Below, in pieces: positions 1 through 8,952 of a DNA stretch of 64,000 nucleotides (the stretch's first letter is position 1; the number at the start of each line of letters is the position of its first letter). Source of the stretch: Pseudooceanicola batsensis HTCC2597 (GTDB taxonomy: Bacteria; Pseudomonadota; Alphaproteobacteria; Rhodobacterales; Rhodobacteraceae); the NCBI RefSeq assembly GCF_000152725.1, contig NZ_CH724131.1, positions 219,015 to 283,014 on the forward strand. Direction: 5' to 3'. Both the position numbers and the translations under genes were made by a program. Under the pieces are notes generated by a model, which had not been told where the DNA came from, ran no database searches, and saw nothing but the letters and a program-made list of their open reading frames with translations.

Positions 1-266
1 GCGTTGTCATCTTTTGGCACCTTTCCGGAGGCCGAGATGGCCATGGTGTCGGAGCGGCCACCTCAATTTCGTCGTTCGCGTGCGAAAGGATGGTCCGTTT
101 CGCTGTCGACGAGACGGAACCGGCACACACCTCCCGTGCCCGGTCCCGGTGAACCGTCCCTGCTCAGCACCGCCGGCGCCTCGGACCTGCGCGGAGGGAC
201 CATCTCCTTCTCCGGACGCGAAGCAGGTGGACTTCTTTCAGGAGCAGAACCGCGAACGGTCCCCGT
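1..266. other. window edge, no gene recognised
   Basis: This stretch lies downstream of the DUF305 gene, which ends at 267 on the minus strand. Open frames cross it on the plus strand, but their products are Arg/Pro-rich and lack a recognisable domain, as expected for non-coding high-GC DNA. No tRNA, repeat or clear U-tract terminator was seen. Confidence 0.5.
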
Positions 267-1100
267 TCAGCAGGACCAGAAGCCACTGTAGGCGACTGTC
301 GGGCCGGACTCGATCTCGAAGGTCAGCCGGCTGTCGGACCGCCACCCCTCGACAGGATCGACCGCGAGCCGGAGCCCTTCGGTGGCATAGCCCGCCGCGC
401 CCTGCGCCCGCTCGAGGGGGATGATCACCCCGTTCAGATGCACGGCGGCCCCGCTTTCGTCGGCCGCGGCGATCAGGACCGGATCCTCGGTGCGGGTGCG
501 CCGGAAGTGGCAGGTGTCGCCCCCCGGCACGGCCTCTCCGGCCTCGTCCTCGGTCAGCGGCGCGAGATCGAGCTCCGCCAGCAGCGTGTTGTTCAGCGCA
601 TCCTCGACCGTGCCCGCCTGCGGCTCGGGGTCTTCGTAGATCTCGGTGACGACGCGGCCCGCATCGAGATCGGCGATCAGCGCGCGCATCTCGGCGATCT
701 CCTTTTTCTGCGCGGCGCTGATCTCATGCGCCAGCTTGCCGACCCGCGCATCCTCGATATCCGCCCGTTCCGAGGTCATGATGGCGATGGAGTGGTGCGG
801 GATCATCGCCCGCATGTAGCTTTCACCACCCACGGTGGCCTGGCTGCGCACAAGCCATAGCGACAGCGCGAAGACCACCACGCTCCCCGCGAAGATGCCG
901 ATGTTGACCTTCCGGCTGGGGTACATCGCGGCCATGTAGGCGAGCATCACGAAGGCCATCGTGGCGCCCATCAGGATCGCCATGTAGGTCCGGGTCTCGC
1001 TGAAGAACACGTGTTCGGCGGCGTATGTGTTGAGATACATCAGCACGAACATCACCACTGTCGAGGTGACGATCATCAGGGCGAAGCGCGTGTAGGTCAT
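267..1100 (-). CDS. DUF305 family membrane protein with C-terminal extension
   Basis: A 277-residue protein. The N-terminal third is hydrophobic, with about three membrane segments (roughly residues 5-25, 38-60 and 68-88). A DUF305-like helical region follows, around the motif MIPHHSIAIM (about residues 98-107), whose paired histidines suggest metal binding. The C-terminal ~110 residues form a soluble extension with a CHF motif and a final Cys; many DUF305 proteins lack it. The ATG start follows AGGAG at a good distance. The upstream YdeP-type oxidoreductase gene ends 67 bp away on the same strand, so the two are probably co-transcribed. DUF305 proteins often sit in metal or oxidative-stress loci, but no reaction is established for the family. 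The family call is firm; the function is unknown. Confidence 0.75.
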   Translation of the reverse strand: MTYTRFALMIVTSTVVMFVLMYLNTYAAEHVFFSETRTYMAILMGATMAFVMLAYMAAMYPSRKVNIGIFAGSVVVFALSLWLVRSQATVGGESYMRAMIPHHSIAIMTSERADIEDARVGKLAHEISAAQKKEIAEMRALIADLDAGRVVTEIYEDPEPQAGTVEDALNNTLLAELDLAPLTEDEAGEAVPGGDTCHFRRTRTEDPVLIAAADESGAAVHLNGVIIPLERAQGAAGYATEGLRLAVDPVEGWRSDSRLTFEIESGPTVAYSGFWSC

Positions 1101-1167
1101 GTCTTACTCCTGTCTTTAGGGCGCCGCCGGGCCGGGCGGAGGCACCGGCGGGTGATGGTTTCGCCGT

Positions 1168-3477
1168 TCATGCGGTGCCCGAGATGCGGACGGGCGTGCC
1201 CTTGTAGGCCGGGGTCTGCGAATTCTTTTCGTGATAGCCGAGCGGCACCAGCGGGTTGAGTTCGGGGTAATAGCCCGCCACGCAGCCTGCGGGCAGGTCG
1301 TAGGCCGTCAGGGTGAGCCCGTCGACGCGCCGGCTGTGGCCGTCCTCGACCGCGCAGGTCAAGGCGATCTCCTGCCCCTCTTCCAGCCCCAGGCGGGCGA
1401 TCTCGTCGCGGTTCATCAGCACGATCATGCGGCTCCCCTCGAGCCCGCGCAGCCGGTCCGAGAAGCCGTAGATCGTGGTGTTGAACTGGTCGTTCGAGCG
1501 CAGGGTGATCAGCGTCATCACCTCCTCGCCCGCGGGCGCCTCCCCCAGGGCCGAGAGGGTCGTGGGGGTGGTGAACTGCGCCTTGCCGCTTTCGGTCTTC
1601 CAGTCGCGGTTGCGGGCCGGGTTGCCGCGATAGAAGCCGCCCGGCTCGAACATCCGCGCGTTGAAATCCGCGAAATCGTCGGGATAGGTCTCGGCGATCA
1701 GGTCGCGGATGCGGTCGTAATTCGCCGTCCAGTCCCGCCACCTGAGTTTGGGGTTGTCGGGCAACGTGGCCTGCGCCAGGGCGCAAACGATGGCGGTCTC
1801 CGACATGACGTGCTCGCTCGGCGGGTCGCCCTCTCCGAGGGAGCCGTAGATGTGCGAGAGCGAATCCTCCATCGTCACCGCCTGCGGCCCCGAGGCCTGG
1901 ATATCCTTGTCGGTGCGGCCGAGGCAGGGCAGCAGATAGCCGCTCGTGCCCGGCACCAGGTGCGAGCGGTTGAGCTTGGTCGAGATATGCACGGTGAGCG
2001 GCAATCGCGACCAGGCCTCTTCCATCCGCGCCCGGTCGGGCAAGGCGCGAACGAGATTTCCGCCGAGGCAGACCATCGCCTTCACCCGGCCCTCCAGAAT
2101 GCCCTCGCAGGCGCCGACGGCATTCAGCCCGTCCTTTTCGGGCGGGTCGATGTCGAACATCTCCCGCAGCTTGTCCGCGGGCATGTGCGCCGCCTTCTCG
2201 CCCACGCCGACGGTGCGCTGGCCCTGCACGTTGGAATGGCCGCGCACGGGCGAGATGCCGGCGCCGACCTTGCCCATGTTGCCGCGCATCAGCAGCAGGT
2301 TGCACAGCATCCCGAGGTTCAGCCAGCCGTTCACGTGCTGCGTCAGGCCCATGCCATAGATGCCGATGGCCTTGTCGGCCGAAAGGTAGATCCCGGCCGC
2401 CTCCTCGATCATGGCGCGGGTGAGGCCCGAGTGGCGCTCGATCTCGTCCCAGGGGGCGGCGCGCACCGCCGTGACCATCTCGTCGTATCCGGTCGTCTCG
2501 GCCTCGATGAAGGCGCGGTCGATCACCGTGCCGGGGGCCGCGTCCTCGGCCGCCAGCACGCATTTCATCAGCCCTGCCAGCACGGCCACGTCACCGCCCG
2601 GGCGCAGCTGGTAATAGCGTTCGGAGATCTGCGTGCTCTGGCCGACGGTCATCTGCACCGGGTTCTGCGGATCGACGAATTCGATCAGGCCGCGCTCGCG
2701 CAGCGGGTTGAAGGTAACGATCCGGCAGCCGCGCTCGACCGCCGCCTTCAGCGTGTGGAGAAAGCGCGGCGAGTTCGAGCCGGTGTTCTGGCCGAAGAAG
2801 AAGATCGCGTCGCAATGGTCGAAATCCTCGAGCGTGCAGGTGCCGACGGGCGTGCCGATGAAGGTCTGCAGGTTCACGCTCGTCGTCTCGTGGCACATGT
2901 TCGACGACTGCGGCAGGTTCTGGTGCCCCATGGCCCGCGCGAAGAGGGCAAAGAGATAGGAGGCCTCGAGCCCGGCATGGCCCGAGGAATAGAATACCGC
3001 CTCTTCGGGCGGCATCGCGGCCAGTTCGCCGCCGATCGCGGCGAAAGCCTCGTCCCAGGATACCGGCACATAGCGGTCGCGGGCGGGGTCGTATTTCATC
3101 GGCTCGGTCAGCCGGCCCGCCTTCTCGAGGTCGTGGTCATGCCAGTTCCTGAGATCCGAGAGGGTGTGCTCTTCGAAGAAATCGCGGTCGGCGCGGGCCT
3201 TGTCCAGCTCCCACATGGTGGCCTTGGCTCCGTTCTCGCAGAATTCGAACGTGTGCGGCTTGGCCGGTTTCGCCCAGGCGCAGGAGGTGCACATCATGCC
3301 CCCCGCCTTGTTCTGGTTCGACAGGATCTTCAACGCCACGGCCGAAGGTTTGGTCGCGCCGAAAACGTGGCTTATGCCGTGCATCGAGCCCCAGCCGCCG
3401 GCGGCCTTGTCGTAGAAGGGGGTGTCCGGGTCCTGCGTCGTGCTGTCATGGGACGGGCGGCGGGTCGGGTCTGTCAT
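1168..3477 (-). CDS. FdhF/YdeP family molybdopterin oxidoreductase
   Basis: A 769-residue protein of the formate-dehydrogenase-like molybdopterin superfamily, in the YdeP subgroup linked to acid or stress tolerance in enterobacteria. An N-terminal CTSC motif (about residue 63) and a later FCENG are possible remnants of an iron-sulfur site. The catalytic domain carries NMCHETTSV, where the Cys is the likely Mo ligand. The C-terminal molybdopterin-dinucleotide-binding domain includes LRSNDQFNTT near residue 645. Length matches YdeP (about 760). It has no signal peptide, so it is probably cytoplasmic. The DUF305 gene follows 67 bp downstream. An EcfG-like promoter lies about 35 bp upstream (3512-3537), in keeping with general-stress expression. 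The physiological substrate is unknown; formate is not assured from sequence. Confidence 0.88.
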   Translation of the reverse strand: MTDPTRRPSHDSTTQDPDTPFYDKAAGGWGSMHGISHVFGATKPSAVALKILSNQNKAGGMMCTSCAWAKPAKPHTFEFCENGAKATMWELDKARADRDFFEEHTLSDLRNWHDHDLEKAGRLTEPMKYDPARDRYVPVSWDEAFAAIGGELAAMPPEEAVFYSSGHAGLEASYLFALFARAMGHQNLPQSSNMCHETTSVNLQTFIGTPVGTCTLEDFDHCDAIFFFGQNTGSNSPRFLHTLKAAVERGCRIVTFNPLRERGLIEFVDPQNPVQMTVGQSTQISERYYQLRPGGDVAVLAGLMKCVLAAEDAAPGTVIDRAFIEAETTGYDEMVTAVRAAPWDEIERHSGLTRAMIEEAAGIYLSADKAIGIYGMGLTQHVNGWLNLGMLCNLLLMRGNMGKVGAGISPVRGHSNVQGQRTVGVGEKAAHMPADKLREMFDIDPPEKDGLNAVGACEGILEGRVKAMVCLGGNLVRALPDRARMEEAWSRLPLTVHISTKLNRSHLVPGTSGYLLPCLGRTDKDIQASGPQAVTMEDSLSHIYGSLGEGDPPSEHVMSETAIVCALAQATLPDNPKLRWRDWTANYDRIRDLIAETYPDDFADFNARMFEPGGFYRGNPARNRDWKTESGKAQFTTPTTLSALGEAPAGEEVMTLITLRSNDQFNTTIYGFSDRLRGLEGSRMIVLMNRDEIARLGLEEGQEIALTCAVEDGHSRRVDGLTLTAYDLPAGCVAGYYPELNPLVPLGYHEKNSQTPAYKGTPVRISGTA

Positions 3478-3511
3478 GGGAACTCCTGCGGGGCATGCCT
3501 TACCTGTCAGG

Positions 3512-3537
3512 AACAGGCGAGGCGGCGGTCATGTTCC
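3512..3537 (-). promoter_or_regulatory. EcfG-like stress promoter before the YdeP-type gene
   Basis: On the minus strand GGAAC (3537-3533) is followed after 17 bp by TGTT (3515-3512). The alphaproteobacterial EcfG consensus is GGAAC-N16/17-CGTT, so the -35 is perfect and the -10 matches three of four bases. The start codon is 35 bp downstream. Confidence 0.4.
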
Positions 3538-3663
3538 GAAACCGGTGCGATGCGGGTGCTGCCACGGGTCCCCTCTGGGCGGTGAGCGCGCGGCGGATCG
3601 CGCCCCCGTCCGGCCTGGAACCTTCGGGCCGCGCGTGCCGCGCCCTGTTCAGGTGGCCCTGCA

Positions 3664-5082
3664 TCACTCCTCGGCAGCCCCGGCGTTTGACCCCGGCAGG
3701 GGCGTGTCGTCACGCTGCCAGGGCCGCTCCAGCCCCGCCTGCCGGCAGATGTCGCGCAGGGCCGTCTGCAGCCCCTCGGCCAGGACCGGGTGATAGAACG
3801 GCAGGTCAAGCATGTCCGAGGCGGTCATCTCGCACTGGATCGCCCAGGCCAGAAGATGCGCCAGCTGCTCGCCTCCCGGGGCGCAGAGGGACGCGCCCAC
3901 CAGACGCCCGTCGCCGGCGCGGGCGTGGAGGCGTGCCAGCCCGTGGTTCCGCCCCTCGACCTTGGCGCGGCCCTGATCGGAAAAATCGATCTCGCCGCAG
4001 ACATGGCCGTCGCCTTCCGGAATGGCCCCGATTACCGCCGCCTCCGGCCGGGTGAAGGAGATGCTCAGGGGGACCTTGCGTGCGGCCCGGCGCAGTTCGG
4101 GCCAGGCGGCGGCGTTGCGGCCCGCCACGGTGCCTTCGTCAGAGGCCTCGTGCAGCAGCGGCCGGTCGTGGTTGGCGTCCCCGGCGATGAAGACCGGCGC
4201 GTCGCCACACTGCATGGTCGCGGCATCGAAGACCGGCGTGCCGTGGTCGTCCAGCTCGAGCTCCGCCTTTTCCAGATCGAGCCCGGAGAGCGCGGGCGGG
4301 CGGCCGGCGGCGACCAGCAGCCGCGCAAAGCGCGCCTGCCCGCCGTCCCATTTCAGCGTGACGCCGTCCCCGTCGGCCGAGGGTTCGGGCTTGCAATCGA
4401 GATGGACGGGAAAGGACCGCGTCAGCACCTCGTGCAGAGCGTCGCTGGTGTCGGAGGGCAGACCGGCCAGCCGATCGCCCGCGTCGAAGACCTCCACCCT
4501 GACGCCCAACCGGTGCATCGCCTGGGCCATCTCCAGCCCCAGCGGGCCGGCGCCGATCACCCCGAGGCTCTCGGGCAGGTCCTCGAGCTCGAAGACCGTC
4601 TCGTTGGTCAGGACGCGGTCCCTGACGTCCTCGTAGGGGCCCGGCAGAGCCGGGGTGGCTCCGGTGGCAATGACCACCGCCCGTGCCTCGACCCTGTCGC
4701 CGGTGTCGAGCGCCAGGATGCCCGGCGCCTCGAAACGTGCGCGGGCTTTCAGGCAGGTGCCTTCGGGCAGCGCGTCGATGGACTGGCGGACGCCGCGGGC
4801 GAAATCGTCGCGCATGGCGCGCAGCCGGCGCAGAACCGCCGGCCCGTCGACCCGCGGCTCGGCCGTGATCCCGAACTCCCCGGCCTGCCTCGCGCCGTGC
4901 GCCGCATCGGCCGCGGCGATCAGCAGCTTGGAGGGCATGCAGCCCACCGTGGCGCAGGTCGTCCCCGCGAAGGCCGGGTCGATCAGCCGGGTGGTCGCCC
5001 CGGTCTCGCGCGCATGACGCTCTGCCGCGAGCCCGGCCGTGCCGGCGCCGATCACCGCGACATCGGTGGTGAATGTGGTCAT
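3664..5082 (-). CDS. dihydrolipoyl dehydrogenase-like pyridine nucleotide-disulfide oxidoreductase
   Basis: A 472-residue FAD-dependent oxidoreductase. The N-terminus has the dinucleotide-binding motif GAGTAG (residues 12-17) and the redox disulfide CATVGC (Cys43/Cys48). A second NAD-binding fold follows (GAGPLGLEMAQ), then the FAD site with FIAGDAN. The C-terminal dimerisation domain carries FYHPVLAEG, equivalent to the His-Glu catalytic dyad of lipoamide dehydrogenases. The start at 5082 is chosen because AAGGAG lies just upstream; the open frame extends further but without homology. No 2-oxoacid dehydrogenase genes are adjacent, so it is unlikely to be the housekeeping Lpd. It may act in disulfide, quinone or mercuric-type redox chemistry. 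It is divergent from exoD and preceded by an EcfG-like promoter, suggesting a stress role. Confidence 0.85.
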   Translation of the reverse strand: MTTFTTDVAVIGAGTAGLAAERHARETGATTRLIDPAFAGTTCATVGCMPSKLLIAAADAAHGARQAGEFGITAEPRVDGPAVLRRLRAMRDDFARGVRQSIDALPEGTCLKARARFEAPGILALDTGDRVEARAVVIATGATPALPGPYEDVRDRVLTNETVFELEDLPESLGVIGAGPLGLEMAQAMHRLGVRVEVFDAGDRLAGLPSDTSDALHEVLTRSFPVHLDCKPEPSADGDGVTLKWDGGQARFARLLVAAGRPPALSGLDLEKAELELDDHGTPVFDAATMQCGDAPVFIAGDANHDRPLLHEASDEGTVAGRNAAAWPELRRAARKVPLSISFTRPEAAVIGAIPEGDGHVCGEIDFSDQGRAKVEGRNHGLARLHARAGDGRLVGASLCAPGGEQLAHLLAWAIQCEMTASDMLDLPFYHPVLAEGLQTALRDICRQAGLERPWQRDDTPLPGSNAGAAEE

Positions 5083-5110
5083 CTGCCTGTCTCCTTCCGC
5101 TTGCAGATCC

Positions 5111-5135
5111 AACCGCGCGCCGCGGGTGAGGTTCC
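5111..5135 (-). promoter_or_regulatory. EcfG-like promoter before the disulfide oxidoreductase
   Basis: Minus strand GGAAC (5135-5131), 16-bp spacer, GGTT (5114-5111). The -35 is perfect and the -10 has one mismatch from CGTT. It lies 29 bp before the ATG at 5082. By itself the match is weak; it gains weight from similar sites nearby. Confidence 0.35.
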
Positions 5136-5227
5136 CCGCGCCGAGCCGGGCGCCACGGGGAGGCCTTGGAACAAAACCCCGCCCGCCGACTTCTAACCCA
5201 AAACCCCGAACCGGAGCGCAGGACCCC

Positions 5228-5815
5228 ATGGCCGAGACACAGGGAAAAGTGAACGAAATGCTCGACGACCTTTCCCGCTGCGCCGAGCAGGGGGAAGAGG
5301 TGACCGTCGGACAGATCACCGAAAGCCTCGGCCATCGCGGCTTCGGCCCCTTTCTCGTGGTGCCCGCGCTGATCGAGATCACGCCCCTGGGCGGCATCCC
5401 CGGTGTCCCGAGCCTTCTGGCGCTGATCATCGTGCTTTTCGCTGGCCAAATCGCTCTGGGGCGCAAACACATGTGGCTGCCGGGATTCCTGGAACGGCGC
5501 GAGATCGAGGGCGACAAGGTCCGGAAGTCCGCGCAAAAGCTGCGCCCCCTCGCCCGCTGGCTGGACCGGTGGTTTCACGAGCGGCTTCCCCGCTTTGCCG
5601 GCTCGGGTTCGGCCCGGGTGGCTGCGGCGCTCGTCATCGCGCTCTGCCTGACGGTTCCGCCGCTCGAGCTGATCCCCTTTGCCAGCAGCGCGCCGATGCT
5701 CGCCATCGCCATGATCGGGCTGGCGCTGACCCTGAGGGACGGGGCGCTGATGCTCGCCGCCTATGCGGTGGCGGCCATCGGCTTCGTCGTGGTGGGGCAG
5801 ATGTTGCTTTCCTGA
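5228..5815 (+). CDS. ExoD family membrane protein
   Basis: A 195-residue protein of the ExoD (exopolysaccharide synthesis, ExoD) family. An N-terminal soluble region of about 40 residues (MAETQGKVNEMLDDL) is followed by the family motif GHRGFGPFLVVPALIEITP. Three or four hydrophobic membrane segments follow, with a charged loop (RREIEGDKVRKSAQK) between them. ExoD affects exopolysaccharide production and alkaline tolerance in Sinorhizobium; its biochemical activity is unknown. The start at 5228 begins the family homology; the upstream frame overlaps the divergent flavoenzyme gene. It stands alone between stress-type genes. The family is certain, the cellular role is not. Confidence 0.85.
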   Translation: MAETQGKVNEMLDDLSRCAEQGEEVTVGQITESLGHRGFGPFLVVPALIEITPLGGIPGVPSLLALIIVLFAGQIALGRKHMWLPGFLERREIEGDKVRKSAQKLRPLARWLDRWFHERLPRFAGSGSARVAAALVIALCLTVPPLELIPFASSAPMLAIAMIGLALTLRDGALMLAAYAVAAIGFVVVGQMLLS

Positions 5816-5867
5816 CCGCGCCTTCAAGGACCGGAAACGCCGGAGGGGCCGGTCGGGATACGGACAG

Positions 5868-5892
5868 GGAACGCAGCCGCCGCCCGCCGGTT
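5868..5892 (+). promoter_or_regulatory. EcfG-like promoter before the tail-anchored small protein
   Basis: GGAAC (5868-5872), 16-bp spacer, GGTT (5889-5892), with the start codon 37 bp downstream. The -35 is perfect and the -10 has one mismatch from CGTT. Confidence 0.38.
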
Positions 5893-5928
5893 GAATTCCC
5901 GATACACGAGAAGAGAGAGGATCACGCC

Positions 5929-6261
5929 ATGAGCCGCGTCACACCGAACGGCAAGACCCCGCGCCGAAGCGCCACACCATCGCAGCTGCGCGAGGTGATC
6001 GACCGGGGTGGCGCCGGCGACAAGGTCGCCTTTTCCGATCCCGCCGCCGCGCCGCTGGGGACCGACGACGAGGCCGCCGGCACGCCCCCGAGCCCCGAAC
6101 AGGTCGAGAAGGCCGCCGCCGCCGAGGCCCGCCGCGATCTGCCCGCCGACAGCAAGAAGGGCCCGGAGCAGCTTCAGGGGAACCGGTTGAAACCGGGCAC
6201 CATCTCGCTGGTCGTGCTGGTGCTGATTGCCGTCCTCGCCCTTGTGGCCTGGCTGGCGTGA
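5929..6261 (+). CDS. small protein with disordered N-terminus and single C-terminal membrane helix
   Basis: A 110-residue hypothetical protein. The start at 5929 has GAGAGAGG upstream. Residues 1-90 are charged and Ala/Pro/Glu-rich with no domain I recognise; the first 30 include [20 protein letters not shown]. Residues about 92-110 form one hydrophobic helix ending the chain, so it is likely a tail-anchored inner-membrane protein. It lies between exoD and katE behind an EcfG-like promoter. The 200-bp gap to katE leaves room for a separate katE promoter. Codon use is normal for the region, so I regard it as real. Function unknown. Confidence 0.65.
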   Translation: MSRVTPNGKTPRRSATPSQLREVIDRGGAGDKVAFSDPAAAPLGTDDEAAGTPPSPEQVEKAAAAEARRDLPADSKKGPEQLQGNRLKPGTISLVVLVLIAVLALVAWLA

Positions 6262-6303
6262 CACGCACCGGAATGGGCAGGAGGCGGGGCACCTCGCCCC
6301 CGC

Positions 6304-6328
6304 GGGGATCCATTTCGCGCCGAGGGCG
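6304..6328 (+). promoter_or_regulatory. possible EcfG-like promoter before katE
   Basis: GGATC (6304-6308), 16-bp spacer, CGTT (6325-6328). The -10 is perfect and the -35 has one mismatch (GGATC for GGAAC). It lies about 130 bp before the katE start, leaving a plausible leader. Catalase genes are frequent general-stress-response targets in alphaproteobacteria. Confidence 0.33.
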
Positions 6329-6457
6329 TTGATCGACAGCACCCAGCTCAGGCGCCTGTCCCCGGCCACAGGGACCACCGGGGGAGACGATCCCGTGGCG
6401 CCCGCCAGGCACGCGACCTCGAAAGACCGTCAGGCTGAACCAGAGAAAGGCACGAAG

Positions 6458-8518
<2,061 letters not shown>

Positions 8519-8524
8519 GCCCGT

Positions 8525-8560
8525 TCCGTCCGCCGCGGCCCGCCGGTCGCGGCGGACGGA
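8525..8560 (+). terminator. 13-bp perfect hairpin after katE
   Basis: Arms 8525-8537 (TCCGTCCGCCGCG) and 8548-8560 are perfectly complementary around a 10-nt loop, starting 7 nt after the katE stop. There is no U-tract, so it may be a weak terminator or an RNA-stabilising 3' hairpin between katE and the 64-aa gene. Confidence 0.5.
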
Positions 8561-8599
8561 CAGCCGCTCGGGCCGCCCCCACAAACGAAAGGAACTGAC

Positions 8600-8794
8600 A
8601 TGCTGAGATTGCTACTGGGTGCCGCGGCCGGGATACTGGCCTATCGCACTTACAAACGCACCCGCCCCTCGACCCCGCGCCACGTGCGCGATGCGGGGCC
8701 GGGCCAGATGCGGAACCCGCCCCGCCGCTGGGACATCGTCGACGAGACCGCCGACGAATCCTTTCCGGCGAGCGACCCGCCGGGCACCTACTGA
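8600..8794 (+). CDS. 64-aa membrane microprotein with C-terminal DESFPASDPPGTY motif
   Basis: The start at 8600 follows AAAGGAA at a proper distance. Residues 1-20 form one hydrophobic segment (MLRLLLGAAAGILAYRTYKR). A basic, Pro-rich middle leads to an acidic C-terminus, WDIVDETADESFPASDPPGTY. Short proteins and tails ending in variants of DESFPASDPP recur in alphaproteobacterial stress loci; I know of no biochemical role for the motif. It lies 81 bp after katE on the same strand, with a strong hairpin between. It is convergent with the CocE-type hydrolase gene. A genuine small gene on the basis of the ribosome site and the conserved-looking motif; function unknown. Confidence 0.7.
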   Translation: MLRLLLGAAAGILAYRTYKRTRPSTPRHVRDAGPGQMRNPPRRWDIVDETADESFPASDPPGTY

Positions 8795-8928
8795 CCCGTT
8801 CGGCCCGGGGCCGGCCAAGCTGGCCCGCCCCGCCCGGGACCGCCGAGGTCGCGGGTGAGGCGGGCACGGCCGGTCCCGAGGCGGCGCGGGGCACGAGGCG
8901 GGCACGATGCGGGGACGACGCGTCATCT

Positions 8929-8949
8929 GCGCCGGACCCGATCCGGCGC
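8929..8949 (-). terminator. hairpin after the CocE-type hydrolase gene
   Basis: An 8-bp perfect stem (GCGCCGGA and TCCGGCGC) with a 5-nt loop lies 3 nt beyond the minus-strand stop codon at 8953. It is in a convergent intergenic region, so it could act in both directions. No U-tract. Confidence 0.4.
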
Positions 8950-8952
8950 CGC

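Noticed and set aside
1231..3585. 784-codon plus-strand open frame opposite the YdeP-type gene
   Set aside because: Arg/His/Gly-rich antisense reading of a high-GC gene, without domains; the minus-strand protein is a clear family member.
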